This document shows, piece by piece, positions 45,734 through 59,339 of a stretch of 64,000 nt of DNA. The notes under the pieces were generated by a model, which saw only the letters and a program-made list of their open reading frames with translations, searched no databases and was not told the origin of the DNA. Source of the DNA: Isoetes taiwanensis (taxonomy: Eukaryota > Streptophyta > Lycopodiopsida > Isoetales > Isoetaceae); assembly GCA_021234155.1 (NCBI GenBank), contig JAJEKV010000064.1:2666001-2730000 (forward strand). Reading direction: 5' to 3'. The first letter of the stretch is position 1, and each line of letters begins with the position of its first letter. Position numbers and translations under genes: made by a program.

Positions 45734-47143
45734 GATCTACAAAGAAATCTGATACGCTTGAAGAAATTGCAGTGATGCAAAACCTCAACTTACAATCAAT
45801 TCGAGTCAAAAATTGAACAAAAGAAAACAGGATTCTATTAATCAAAAATAACAACCGGCATAAAGTTTGGACAACTGATAGGAGTACTCTTTCAACCACC
45901 CAACCGGGCTCAAGCACAAGAAATCGTTATCTTGTCTTCAACAAAGATCCAGTAACCTCGGCCACAATATGTTTGCACTGGCAACAACTAAGACTGAGTA
46001 TTACAATAACTTAGGGCAGGAACAAGAGCTATGATAAGGGCTGAGGCCAAATGGTTTGAACAGAAATGGAGGTTTTGAGCAAGGCTGGATTGAGTGAGTA
46101 AATCCGGATGTTTTCTCTTATTTATACAGATAGAAAAGGTTGTTCTGGAATCGGCCTTTTAACATCCGAAAATAGCTTACTAGAAAAGGCAAGGAGAGTC
46201 AGGTAAATCGGCCAGGAATATCTTGGGCAGTCCCTTTCCTAGTTGTAAATAGATGGGAGCTGATAGCTAGGAGCAAATCGGCCATGAATAGCTCAGAATC
46301 GGCCTTTTTCTAAGGGCCAAAGGGTTCTTTGCAATTCCGGATCAGTTCCGGAAAGTTTGAATGTCGATTCTACCTGTGAGCTCGGCCCCCGTTATCAGCC
46401 ACATACATCCTTTAGGAAAATGTTAAATTCGTTCCCTTCTAAATGTTCCATATGTCCTCGCCCCTTGCCACTGGATCTTTGTTGCCTGAGCCATTCCCCC
46501 AAGCCGCTCCGGTTGAGTTCGCGGCAATGAGGCCTGCGTTCTCAATGCGAGAATGCACGCACGAGCCTTGAGAAGGCATGAGCCTTTGGCGCGGACCCAC
46601 CCGGTTGGTGGACGCTCTTATGGCAGCTTCAGAGATTAGCTTCTAATTCGCCTTACAAGGGTAGAGGAGAGGTTCAAGATACCATTTGGGAACTTCTAGG
46701 GAGTAGAGGTGCTTCCATAAATTTAGTAGCTACTTTTCTTAAGAGTAAATTTATTATAACTACTATGGGTTATTAATTAAGGTACTTTCCCTAATTACTT
46801 AAGTATTTCTCAAAATTTCCTAATTTCTTTTGGGCCAAGTAGTGGTCATTTCACGCCATTTTCTTTCAAGCTTTCTTTTGAGCGATTTCTCGTTCAATTT
46901 TCGCTTGAAAGGTGCAGTTCATGAACAACTTGAGCTCAAATTTACTAGAAGGTTTCTCTTGACTATATTATTTCTACCACTTGGACTATACTTAATCTAA
47001 TTATGACCCTGCTAATGGGGAAAAAATTTCTCCCACATTTCGCAGTTCAAGACTGGAATTCTCATTCCATTCCTTAGCTAGGCCAGTTAGTCTATCTATT
47101 CAGGGATATGATCAGTGCTAGCTCTTGATGAACCAAGAACATT

Positions 47144-47155
47144 GCTCTGATACCA
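47144..47155 (-). promoter_or_regulatory. Primer-binding site, initiator Met-tRNA type
   Basis: Reverse complement TGGTATCAGAGC, one base from the LTR end. Confidence 0.85.
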
Positions 47156-47156
47156 T

Positions 47157-48739
47157 TGTGACGCTCCCTACAAAATATACGGCGCCCGGCCGTACACTCC
47201 GTTGGAAATCCCCCATCCGGTCCTTCGATCGCACGGGCCCTCCGTCTATCCCGCACTCCAGGGTATCCCTAGTGCGGGAAGGGGACACGAAGGTGTCTTG
47301 CGCGCCCTTCCCCTATGGGCTCCTATCACAGCGGAAGCATAAACAATGTCAGAACTAGCAATAACAATACATCACACTACCCCGAAGGGTAGCACATCCA
47401 CATATCCATAGCTACAACAGAGACAAACATATGCCATAAAACATGAGAGCTCCTACCCAAGGCTCAGACTCATAGGGAGGTAGACTGACGGCTAGGCCTC
47501 AAGATAGAGCAGACCGAGTCATAACAATGGCGGGGCTGGCTATAGACAATGGCTAGGGTTGACCACTCCATCCGCCCCTCCTGTGCATACTTTGCAGATG
47601 GGCTAGATCGGGCTCTGGCATGACTCTAGCCTTTCGGATACGCAATCTCATGGCATCACCCATCAAGACTACTCCGGGTTGCATTTTCCCGGTCCGTTGA
47701 TGCAGGAAGGGTTGCATCTCCCCTTCCCGGGGTCTAGAGGTTCCACGGGCGGCTAGAGAATCGTGGCGACAGACGATTCGTCCCCGACTTAACCCCTCAA
47801 AACAAGAGCCAGGCCATCACCTGCAGCTCCTGAGAGGCAGGGCAACACCATTGCCCCAGGAGTTGTCGGACCCATGCCCGGCCCACACGAAGTGACCGGC
47901 CATAAGCCTAGCCCGCTATGGGGTCCCCGGTATGCCTACGCTCGTGGGGACCCTCCCTCCGTATCTCCTCTAGCCCCGTTATGTAGTGTTGAGTCATATC
48001 ATAGCCCCTGTAGCCCGGTGGGTTCCTATGCACATGCCGCATAATAATAGGAACTAAAGGGTCTAAACTAGGAGCATCACTAAGTAATGGCTACAACCAA
48101 CATCACATATCCACATACATGATAATAATGAGAATAACATCTAAACCTAATCATATGTATCTAACTTACAATTAGGGTTCATTGATTAGGGTTTAAGATC
48201 TAGACTGAGGGTTCTAGGAAGGCTTTACTAGAGACACAAAATGCTAACTCATCTGGAGTCCCAACTTCCAGATGATCTACAAAGAAATCTATGCCAAAAT
48301 ACCTGCTCCTGAGGAACTCCCTCACACTCCTGGCGTCTCCACGGTCTTCAAGGTAGTTGATGTAGCTCCCACTCTCCGGGGGCTGCTGTGCTAGGCTATG
48401 CCACAGCAAACGGTTCTCGAAATGGAGTTTGAGCCAAGAAGGTTCCCAGTTGCTTTGGAGCGATTTAAAAGAGGCCTAGGGTTAGGGTTTAGGCCTTTAT
48501 AGGTTAGGGTTCACATGTTATGCCATATGGTCCAATAGGAGTAAGTGTGGTAGGGTGCCCAATAGGTTAAGGCCACATGGAAAACGGTCTTAACCTAAGG
48601 TTGGCTAAGTTATATGAATAACTTAGTCATGCCCCCTAGTGCCACAATCTATGGTATACAAGGCTATGAAGATAGACTTGTATAGTGACGGACCTGGAAA
48701 TATACGTATTTATGGCGTATATTTCCTTGGAACGTCACA
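47157..48739 (-). repeat. Right (5') LTR, 1583 bp
   Basis: Ends TGTGACG and CGTCACA form a perfect seven-base inverted repeat. A minus-strand TATA-like word CCTATAAAGGCC lies near 48490-48505, consistent with the LTR promoter. A minus-strand frame at 48200-48409 (YLEDRGDARSVREFLRSRYF) has no domain I know. Confidence 0.85.
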
Positions 48740-48744
48740 AACAG

Positions 48745-49619
48745 CAGAAGCATCATCTTCGAATTTCATCCGTTCAAGCAACCTGCCATCATCATACACT
48801 GTTTAGGGATCCTGCCTGGGTCGCATGCTGGCACCTATTAATACAGTTATGGTGGAGCCTTTGCACTCTCATGTTGGGCTGTCCTCCGTGGCTGTCAATT
48901 CAGGAAGTACAGGTACTCAATTACTTCTGTATCCTTCACCTATATATATATGCACAATGTATGATATAAGAAGAAGATAGACTCTTTCTGATAAATATAA
49001 AAGCTAGGTCATATAAATAGAAATTTTATGTCACCTCAGAAGTATCCAGTTTGTTAACTAACATTCTGCAGCACAAAATCCAGCCTTAATGCAAAATTTC
49101 CGGTTCGAAATCCTTTTCAGTTTTTAGAGCTTCAGGTTAAGTATACTGATCTCTGACTTTATGCTAAATAGATGATTGAAACAATGTTATCTTGGCAGAA
49201 CAGCCTTTTATTAATTTCTGAAAACAAGTTGGAATGTGAAACGCCTTCTGTATAGTATGTCTATCATAAGAACATTTGCAGGCATAGTTTACGAGCATAT
49301 GAAGAGACGTACTTGAAATTCTTTTCATTTAGAGATTCATGTGGTGTTTTTACACTAATCTATGAAACAAGTTAGAGTGTGGCGTGGAATCTGAAAACAT
49401 GTCACAATGTAGCAGAGCAGCATTTTCTTGATCTCTGAAAACAAGTTAGAATAAGGCATGGCTTTTGTATAAAATGTTAAGAATATGAACACATGCAGGC
49501 AAAAATTTTCAGCATATGCAGAGTCATAGATAGGCTAGGATGAAAAAAGGATCGGCAGCATCAAATTGCATTGTTATGATCTTGAGAGTGTTTTTTTTTT
49601 CTCTGTATTAATTTTGCAG
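48745..49619. other. Stretch between the LTR element and the ENT exon
   Basis: No recognised exon. Two diverged copies of a word set around AAAACAAGTTGGAATG occur at 49220 and 49440. It could be intron sequence of the ENT gene. Confidence 0.4.
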
Positions 49620-49721
49620 GGCAGATTGCCTTATATGGTATGCTGGGTATTGGGTGTAGGATGCCTTCTGCCATGGAACAACATGCTAACTGTGCAAGAT
49701 TATTACACATCTATTTTCCCA
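49620..49721 (+). pseudogene. ENT-type nucleoside transporter, N-terminal exon
   Basis: After ATTTTGCAG the frame reads GRLPYMVCWVLGVGCLLPWN and NMLTVQDYYTSIFP, then a GTATGT donor. This is the first transmembrane helix of plant equilibrative nucleoside transporters, with the family's LGxGxLxxWNxxLT-x-x-DYY signature. Flanking exons are not clearly identified; a hydrophobic frame at 50760-50948 may be a decayed later exon. Confidence 0.7.
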
Positions 49722-50726
49722 GTATGTTCAAAGTCCCAAATATTTAGCTGCTGGTGCTTTTTTTGCGTATCATCCTGTCGATTCATGATAGTTAGGCTAA
49801 TGAAGAATAAGGATGCCCTGTACTCCCAACTGCTAGAATCTAAGGAACTCACATTTTCTCTCTGATAACGACCCAAGGCAAAACTTATGACACAAAAAAT
49901 GAACCTCTCTTAGATATAGATATAATATGGAGCACTATATCTGTTGTAGTGCGCTTCACATGATGTTTGGTCCCCACTTGATGTTTCATTAATATGAGTA
50001 TCTCTGCAGTTCCCAAGGTTTAGCTCTAAAAAAGGTATTCCATAAGAATCCCGTGTCACAGTTTAAGCAATGCGAACCACATTAAGTTTTATTCTTCTAT
50101 TAGCAAGCTATTAGTTGTTAGTTATCCGAGACACCGACCTATTAGCTTGGAGGACCTTCATATCATCTCTCACTTTGCAATGTAAGACCCCTTGGTACCA
50201 CTCCATCACACTACTAGTTGTGAGACTATGACTGCCTTCTTGGTCAAATCAGTTGATATCTTAGATACCCCTGATATTGATTGCTTGAAAGCTTCATTGC
50301 ACGGATATAACTTGAGCAGCATCCATTCGATAATAATACAACATAAACCCATTAGTTTTACTAAGGACTACTACTAGCAAGGTGTAATATTATGTCAGTG
50401 CTACTGAATGCACTCCAATGTATATATGAATGACCATTCTATCTGATACAATGATTATATTGGAGACATTTGCTTGGTTTGGATCCTTATGACCTCTTTA
50501 GTGTAAATAATATATAGACTAAGAGATCTCACTTGCTAGCATCATTAGCTATTGGTAAGCAATCAACATCATTAATAGTTTACCGAATAAAATACTCCTC
50601 TTGCATGCTTGTCTATTGGTTCGCTACCAGCATCCATGAGAAGAACGGGGAATTCATTTCCAATGTTTTGGCAACCTTTTATTTACCAACGGACTTTAGA
50701 GTAAGAGATAAGAACATTGAAACACA

Positions 50727-50948
50727 ATGACTCCAAACCATCAGTCCAGTTCCTGGGGACAGTCTGCTCTGATTGTTCTTCATGTTCTGACTATCATACT
50801 TGGATTTTTAGAAAGGACTTTTAGACCAGGAAGTCGAGCTGCAGTTGGCATCTTTGTGATGTTCTACAACACTTGTTTTTCTTCCTTTGTTGCCCTTACC
50901 TTGGCAGATGTCTCCTTTGGAAAGGTAATCTTAAAACTTGTAATTTAA
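50727..50948 (+). other. Hydrophobic frame, possibly a decayed transporter exon
   Basis: ALIVLHVLTIILGFLE and AAVGIFVMFYNTCFSSFVAL look like two membrane helices, followed by LADVSFGK and a GTAATC donor-like word. It lies 1 kb downstream of the ENT exon on the same strand. Homology to ENT is not certain. Confidence 0.3.
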
Positions 50949-51306
50949 CATCTTAGTGGAAATTGTGTTTGCAACTTCTAATGCTCTCTAGATAGGTCCT
51001 GATGAGGAGCAAAAGAACTAACATGGTTCTAAAACTATCCAATGGCGAAGCTTAAAGCTCTTGATAGAAATACGGCAACATGGTGTCAGACAAAAGTAAT
51101 TAAATTTATGCCCATCCTTATACTATCAGCGATTGGATTTTTGTGGTAAAGCACTGCACGCCGCTTCTGCAAAGCGGTTACATTGTTCGACTTTATGGAG
51201 TCTCATTTCTTTTCAGTTTCAAAACGGAATCTTTTTCCGTTTTGAATGGGCTGATTTTGATCTTCAAATGATTTGACTATAGGCAACTGGTCCCCCTTTA
51301 TTACCG

Positions 51307-51751
51307 CCGTATTTAGAGTCCGGGATGTGGTATTTTCGGACTTTTTACTTTTTTGTGGTATTTAGGCCACCCGTTATCGTGATAATCGTAACTTCACGGT
51401 TTCAAGCCGAGAATCAAGCTGTTTTGGGGCATTTTGGATCAATCGGCTCTATCGGACTCAAATCGCTTCCTCTCTTCATCAAACTAACGTAAAGAGCAGA
51501 CAAAGTGATTAGAAGGGCTTTTGAAGGCGAGTTCAAGCCGTCCCGCTGGGCCTGCAAAACGATCCGACCAAAGATTTCACTCCCGGCAAGATTTTGCGCT
51601 TGGTTTTGGCCGAAATACCACTTTTTGGCCGGAAATACCACCTTTTGGCGGGAAATACCACCTTTTTGGCGGAAATACCCCGGTTGATAGCGGGTGTCTA
51701 GAAATACCACCAAGAAAGTCCGGAAATACCACATCCCGGACTCTAAATACG
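51307..51751. mobile_element. 445-bp element with 39-bp terminal inverted repeats
   Basis: The ends CCGTATTTAGAGTCCGGGAT (51307) and ATCCCGGACTCTAAATACGG (to 51751) continue inward as near-perfect complements for 39 bases. The inside has four tandem GGAAATACCACC/TTTTGGC units at 51600-51682. No target duplication is obvious, and no transposase frame. A MITE-like element. Confidence 0.75.
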
Positions 51752-53932
51752 GACGTCCGGTTTATGGAGGATGTGATGTAAGGTGTAAAATCTAGACTGT
51801 AGTATTGAGGAAAAACAACGGCTGGTCTGTTTAAGTGCATCCTTCTTTTCTGACGGATCGGAAAGGCTTCTTAGCGCTTTAGCTGTTGTGATTAACCAAA
51901 GTGCAAGTGAGCTTTTGCTTTAAGGACATTTGGCGCTTTAAAATTGAAGTAAATTGTCATTTTTTCTTGAAGAATAATAATCAATCTTTGTGAATGGAAG
52001 AATTCACGTCACAAGTGCTGGCTCTAACCTCTAAAATGCTGGGTTCTCTGCATGGCAAATGGGAGTGGCATCTGCAGTATATTTCTATAAGACGGAAGTA
52101 AGAACCAATGGATTATCTCCTATCAATAGCATCTTGGTCTGTGTAGCTGAATAAAGTCAAACATGGATAGGCAGACTTGAATTTTCGGCACGTTGTTGTT
52201 GGAGATGGCAGTGCCACAACAATAAATAGATTAAAAACTGTTTGTGCGCATTTTGGGTTGTTGATTTCTTTTGCTTCTGGTAATATGTTGATTTTCTTTG
52301 TGTCTTATGCAGATGCAGTTACTACCATGGCAGTGATAGAAATGCGATCCCCACTGGACAACCATCCCCTGCCATTTCCAAATAGGCCCCAAGCTCCAGC
52401 TATGGCATCGGTAGTTGCATTGTCGTTTCTAAAATGTGGGAGTTTATGGGATCTACAGAAGGCTTTACAATGATTTGATATAATGCAGAAGCAGCAGGTC
52501 GAGGTACATATTTTTCTTTTCTGCATGCAGTCATACCCATTTTATTGACACCAGGTCTCATTGCTTTATATCTTTTATGCACGAACATGTCAAGAGATAG
52601 AGCTCTTCATACCATACCATAATTCTTACTGGATGTTGTAGACCAGACTTCATTAAATCAAAGAAAGAGAGTGTCTGGTCCAGATTGCTAAGAGTTTATT
52701 TCTATTAAAATTGGATATAGAGATTTCGTTGATATGCCTAGGAAGTGCAATAGGTTGAAATGGCATGATTGCATGTTCTATTTTTAAAATACTGGATAAG
52801 TTGGTTTATTCTTGCTCTATAGATCTAAGTCAAGATATTATTACAACCATGCAGAATAATAATTTACGAGTTTATGCAGACCATGTTCGGTAAAGACACA
52901 ATATGGCCATCAATTATATGTGTTTTTCGCTTCCAAAAAAGACATTCAAAAGACAACTCCTATTCTTGCAGGGCTTTTGCAGACAACTTTGCATGTGTTG
53001 ACAAGTTGCTTATGCCCGCACTTCATTGCAGCAAGACTTTCATTCATATTTGGACTGCTTCTGGAGGTGCATCTCTCCATTATCCATCGTATTTCCATAC
53101 GTTTTACAACAATAAATAGAGATACAGAACATCAGCTTGTTGCTTAAGGCATGATTGCATAGATCCCAGGTGAATTATAAATTTTTGTATAAAAACAATC
53201 TAGCTTTTACGCTGCATTGTTTATCACATTCTTTAACATTTGCCTTTTCCCATTCATTATGTTTAAATATTTTGCAGCATGTCTATCGCAGCAAATGCAT
53301 GTGGAGTACAACATTGGAACTTCACTGACCTTGTAAAAGTGAAACATGTAGTACTAGCACAATGTAAAATCATTTGAGTCTCCTGTATCTGTTAATCACA
53401 TTTTCACTAAATAAATAGATAGGTTTTTTTTTTTTTTTTTAGGGGTGTTTGGCTCTCTTGTATATTGTTTTTATTTGTTCAGCCAACCTGATGCTTGAGG
53501 TAGCTTGCCCTCTACAAACTCTATTGAGTAGCTTTGTTTCTTAATTTAGAGGCCAGAATTCTGGATAATCCTCTAGGAAGGTTTATTGAAGGTTGAGATA
53601 CTAATGGGTTTGTTTCTTGTGATTTTCTTCAATGAAGGTGGGCCTTATCACCTAATTAATACCCCTTTTCAATAAAAGATCCCTCTTATTGCTTAGGATG
53701 CAAACCAATGCAAGGGTTGTATTTTCAAAATGAACCCTTTGAAAATACATGTAATAATGTACATATATTAGCATAAATGTCAGTTAGATGAGAAAGGGTC
53801 ATGGGGATGTTTCTTTTATGCTATAGAAGACCTCCAGACATAAGTTATCAATACCCCCAAAGATTATTTTTCTTTTTTTAATTATATGCATTTGCATGAG
53901 CAACTTTGAAGCAGTTTGTCATTTCATATCAT
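51752..53932. other. Gene-free stretch
   Basis: No certain exon. Protein-like scraps on the plus strand (ALSFLKCGSLWDLQKALQ near 52420; RLSFIFGLLLEVHLS near 53040) cannot be assigned. A T run is at 53427-53441. Confidence 0.4.
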
Positions 53933-56900
53933 ACTAGTTATGGTACCAAGCGTTGCCGGGCTTTAGCTAGAACATGTTATGTAGGTGTCGATGTATATAT
54001 ACCAAAAGATGTATTTGCCTAATTCGTTTCCTGATCATCTATGGAAGGGATCATTAGGTTTGTCACGACAGTATGGCAATGTGGATGACATGTGCGATCC
54101 AGGGATTGGTGGATAGGGCGAGCCTGGTAGTTTAAGATTGCATTAGTCGTAGTGGATTATTTGTTTGTTCAGCACAAAAAGTTTGGGTTCTAGCGTGGAA
54201 CACAATGAGCCTGTAAAATATAGCGTCATTTGGGCTTAGGCAATTTTGTTTAAAGTGGATGTTTTTACTATATAAAAATAGAGTGGCACTTGTAGGTATG
54301 GAACTTAATTATATCCACTAACTTTGGGGGTTTAATATCAAACTCTGGCTTTTGTTACGATGGCGGATTAAAAAAGGAAGTCAAATCTCCAAAAACAATA
54401 GAAATATAAGGCACAAAACCAAATAAAAAAAAAAATAGAGAAATAAGGCACACTATCAGTTCTTCAAAAACCTCTAGGACAGAGAATAAATAGAGAGGAG
54501 ACTACAGAGCCACAACATAAATGAGAAATTAGATGATTTAGCCATTGCTACCAGTCTTCCTACCAGGGAATTGCATGCTATAACTCCAATTTCCGGTCTA
54601 ATCGGATTATTAGGCAAAGAAATTTTTTGCAAAGGTGACAATATAAATCCATATGTTGTGGCCTAATATGAAATAATGAGAAAGCAATGCATGATAAAGC
54701 CATTTGGCGTCTGTTGACAACCTTAAATACAACAATGCTGATTGAGCGAAGAATCCTGTTGTGTAAATCCTTTGTTTATTATGTATCCTATACTCCTATT
54801 CATAGAATAACGTAACGTTATTTTTCATGTATACCTAGGCATCAGTTGGGAGTTCTAAATTCCAATCACAGTTGTAATCTTGAATATTTCATCTCTGCCA
54901 TAAATCAAACAAACGAATTTAGTACAGACAACAATGGTAACCAGGGTTGGAGCAACCATAGATGACCCCAAAATATTAGCTTTATACTAACAATCTGCTT
55001 TTTAGCCCTGAGTAGAAGACAGGAATGCACCAGTAAGATGGCACACGAATCTAGCCGTGACATATTGATACTAACATGACCTGCAAGTAATAGTATGCAA
55101 AAGGCTCCAAGAAGAAAATGCGTACATGAAACTTACATGGCACTCTTAAATCGTCACCTACCATAGACAAACCCAAAGTTTAGATGTTCCACTGTGTCTC
55201 TCTTGCTTATTATATGGCTTGTGCCATGCGAGAGGACACTTTATGTTATAATTGCAGTTTAGGTGTAAAGAAAAGATATCAACACCTCACTTCTAAATCT
55301 CTACATTCTTGTAAATGAGAAAACACTAAGCGGAGGCACTTATCAATAGAAGAATAGAAGCAGCGAGAATGAAACAATAGAAGCATCAAGTAACGAATAA
55401 GAATCCGTATCGATGTAATACAGCAAATCGATGTACACGGTCCAGCAAACCATAATTTCAAATGCATAAAACTCTATGAGCTAATCGATGAAGGAAACTC
55501 TGGACTGGATAATAGATACCTGCCATAGTTGGAGCCAGAGACAATTTTCCTGCATACACATTATCAAACAAAGAATATTATATCTTGCCTTTGAGCAATG
55601 GACATTAAAACACATCAAAATTTACCAAATTAGTCAAACACATTAAATAAACACTGAAAGTGTATATATGCTGTAAGTAACATTTGGCATCATCGAAGTC
55701 TGATGGCTTAAAACTGTTGTCTTTTTACCCTTTGTAAAAACAAAGACCACATGCAATAAATTAAAAGTAAACAAACAATTCGTTCTCATCATCTGCAGGA
55801 GGCAGGCCCTAACATGCTGCAATTGACTTAAAGAGTGCTTGTGCTAACAGCATGTAGCAGGTACAATAGGCCATTATGCAACCAAGGACAATGAATACAA
55901 ATGAATAACAAAAGCTTGCTAACTATGTGAAAAGAAATGTGTTTATCTGGGAGCTGGGCTACCATATTAGGAGCTTAAAGAAAATGATCCTGCAACATTG
56001 CAGTATGACTTCATCCCGAGGGCGGTAACTTCAATAATGGGTCTTCCGCTATTATATAACGAATCATGTAACTACTATTTCATGGTCACTCTTGTAGACT
56101 GAATCATGTAGCAACTATTCTCATACTTGTAGGAATACGATGGAACAAATTGTAATAATATGTAGGGTTGAGACGTCTGCAATGAAAGGAAGAGTGCAGA
56201 GAAGGTTAGCATAAAATTCAAGGCAGTGCCTTTTCAACTTCTTTTCTATGTCTAGTCATCTTCACAACCCCCTTGCCTTGGGCATATTCATTGCTCCATT
56301 GGTATACATTACTGAAAATTGAGCCATATCCTACATTAGCGAATACAGAATTCGCATGGGCAGCAGTAAAATACAGCAAGGATAACAGATAAATTAGTTG
56401 CCTTAGAGCAAAGCATCACTACTGAAAATTGAGCCGTATCCTACATTAGCCAATATATAATTCGCATGGACAGCAACAGCAAGGATAACAGATAAATTAG
56501 TTGCCTTAGAACAAAGCATCAATCCTTCATCCGTTTAACTCTACAATAAAGTTGAATAAATGTAAGGCTTACTAAAGGATGAAATACTTATAATAATTTG
56601 AATGAGGTTGTGCATGAGGTTTTACCTTGCACATTGGGTTGCTGGACGAACTGATAACTTCTTGAACGAAATGCTTTGATCAAGGTCCTCTACATGAAAG
56701 GCACCACCTGAGAACATTTGATGTTTGATGAAGCTCAAATATAGGATGATGCAAATTCGAAAGAAACCCAAATTCCCTACCTTTGGACCAACACTTTTTC
56801 CTTTGCAAACAAATAACAGAGGTCCAGGTTACCATAAAAGTAAAACACATCGCAATTATGATCTATGGTTTGGCTGTTCCTTATATACAATCGAAGAATC

Positions 56901-58169
56901 CACCGAAATATTATTGAATGTATTAATCTGCAAAAGAAAGAAAAAATTAATTTATTATCAACATGGATTCCCTGCTCAGTAAGCCACCCTCTCATGTCAC
57001 CAAACAGATTTATATCAGTAGCATAAATGTGGAGCATTAAAATATCCCACCTCTGAGCTTATTTTACCTGTAAAACACACATTTCAGTCGGGCTAGTATT
57101 CGTGAAGCGTGGCTTCTGATCCTTGCAATAACAAAGGCAGGGTGTTTCTCAATCCTCTGGCATGGCGTGCTGGCCCAGTTACCCATAGTTGGAGGATTGA
57201 AAGCTAAAGACATCAGCAAACAGATCTTACAAACCCAGATTTCGTTCGAGGTCTTTTGGAAAGAGTTGGCCCGTGTAGACGGAGCTCCAAGGAAAAAATG
57301 GATTGACAAACCCCAAACCCTGCATGCCGCAAAAGCATTTTCCAGAAGTCCTCTCCATTCTGCCGACACCTATCCATTCTATCGACACCTTTGAAATCAG
57401 ATAGCCTAGATGCAATCCTTCCCAAAAAAGAATCATCCACATGCAGAAACCCCTTCCCAAAAATCATACGGAGTCCTAATTTTTGGCCATTTGATTTTTA
57501 GCTTATCGGAAAGTTTTACCGGCTTAAGAAATCCTCAAACCTTAGGAGAAATAGCCTGGAAAAAAAACCAAGAAGTTTTCCACTTGCCGGAAAAACCGAA
57601 TTCAAACAATAGGATATGAATATATGGATACACATCTTGTTACTTCACCTTGCACTTTATTGGTTCCTTTAGGAAGTTGGCATGTGGGACGTTATACAAG
57701 GAAATGAAATGTTTCTTGCAAAGAGATAAATGTACATATATTTTATGAAGTTGGATATTCTATTGTTAAGCCTGGTATTTGAAAGTGCATATTATTTTCA
57801 AATCTTGCAGTGCTTTTAAATATTATATCTGAAGCACATCATAGTTGATTAATGGGCAAGGGTCTTACCAACATATTAATGCAAAGGTGTCAAGGAAAGG
57901 GTCCATAATGCAGCACTTGCTTTAAAGTGATATTACTCTGGTTGGATATTGGCGTCTTGTAGTAGCTTGATTATTATAGAACAGTTATGTGCTTATATGA
58001 GCTATCCAAAAGTAATTGTAATTATGAGAGGGTATTAGCATTGATTATTTATATAAATTAGTAGCATAATGAAGGGCACTGTAGCTTCTGCAAAATATAA
58101 GCCGCATCTTTTAATTTTTGAACTTAAGCCCAACAGAAAGCCCAGCAACGCTGGGCACTTTTTCTAGTA
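53933..58169. mobile_element. Possible 4.2-kb TIR element
   Basis: The left edge TACTAGTTATGGTACCAAGC, followed by GTTGCCGGGCTTTA, is the approximate reverse complement of the right edge GCCCAGCAACGCTGGGCAC and TTTTTCTAGTA (58150-58169). Such ACTAG...GTTGC(C/T)GGGC ends recur in plant genomes on non-autonomous elements. The right edge abuts AP 3' UTR sequence, which fits an insertion. Inside there is no recognisable transposase. A minus-strand scrap at 56215-56310 reads VYQWSNEYAQGKGVVKMT. Confidence 0.45.
56310..56520. repeat. About 105-bp tandem duplication
   Basis: Two units share ACTGAAAATTGAGCC, CCTACATTAGC, AATTCGCATGG and AACAGATAAATTAGTTGCC. Confidence 0.85.
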
Positions 58170-58174
58170 TATTA

Positions 58175-58880
58175 TATAATAGGATTTATGGCATGCTTTA
58201 AAGATCTAGAGCATTATGTGTACTATATGACAAACGAACTTTTGTCGGATAAATAATTTAATATTTATTAATTTCACTATGCATGTTACTAGAAAAAGCT
58301 CCCAATAATGCTACAATGAATGGTAGTTGTTTGATTGACCATTAGGATTCATAAAACCAACTTGGCTATTCAAGCCCATGTATTAGTATTAGAAATACTT
58401 GGCTAGTCCGGCTAAAGTGTATTAATATTAGAAGTACGTGTTTCTTTTTGGTCATTACATGAGGAATACATAGTATGTATGAGAAGTTTATGCAGAATTC
58501 ATGTGATAAAAGCAAACAACATCAGAAGATGGCCATCCAAGACATTTACCTCAGAAGATGAAATGCATTTTAGAATACATTAATGGTCTTGTTTGTGCAA
58601 AGAATTGCATCTTCTATCATGTATATGTGAGGATCCCATTGTAGTTGCCTTACCTGCTATTGCGTCTGTAGAAACCATTGTGTTTCTCTTATATGTAGCA
58701 ATATGCTATTGCCTATAAAGACTGTCCTTAAAGCCTCCATTTAAGGCCCTTTGCATACCTTGAAGCATTCATTTAAGGCCTGTGCATACTCATTGAATAA
58801 TGCAAATTCACTATTATTGAACAAATCTAAACGTTGCTCTATTACTGTATGCACATATCTATTGCATTCTATGATTTGAG
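58175..58880 (+). repeat. AP-locus 3' flank, copy 4 (UTR end, blocks A and B contiguous)
   Basis: It begins with AP 3' UTR sequence (GGCATGCTTTAAAGATCTAG), continues through block A to about 58500 and block B to about 58880. This is the only copy showing A and B joined, and so defines the order of the ancestral flank. Confidence 0.85.
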
Positions 58881-59339
58881 GTATGTATACATGGGACGTT
58901 AAAGAAATCTATTATATTCTATTTTTTGGATTTAGCCTACCACAACATAGCTGGATTTTGAGCATTCCTCTAGTTGAGATGAAAACATTTTGGAATGATC
59001 TCAACAAAAGGCTGTCTTATGTGGTTTGAATTGATAGAACAATTATAGTCTAGCATTTGAAACATCACATTTTTTATGTCGCTTTTCATAATTAGACATA
59101 CTTACATAGTTAGATTTATGTCATGTTCTATATAATCGTCATTTCCAAATTCTGGATCTTCCAAAAACTTCTAGCTAGGTTTAAAATTAAGTTAGGAGGC
59201 CAATGCTAAGCAACATGCTTGTAGGTTTGTTGCCAATCTAGCAGCGATGCTCTTGTTTCATTTTGAGATACTTTTATCTCTATTTTTCCAGAATCAAAGT
59301 GGCTATTTGTCAATGCAAAGTTCATTCAGTCTTCCGCAT
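58881..59339. other. Gene-free stretch
   Basis: Non-coding sequence without equivalent in the 29.6-kb copy, where the flanking parts are closer together. Confidence 0.4.

Larger units (their letters stand above)
44612..48744 (-). mobile_element. Non-autonomous LTR retrotransposon with 5-bp target duplication
   Basis: The element spans 44617-48739 between two AACAG target duplications (44612-44616 and 48740-48744). Its ends read TGTGATGCTCC and GAACGTCACA. In minus orientation the 5' LTR is 48739-47157, then the primer site, about 1.4 kb without any gag or pol domain, and a 3' LTR part at 45733-44617. The inserted site precedes a downstream segment at 48745. The absence of coding domains marks it as LARD-like. 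Confidence 0.85.
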
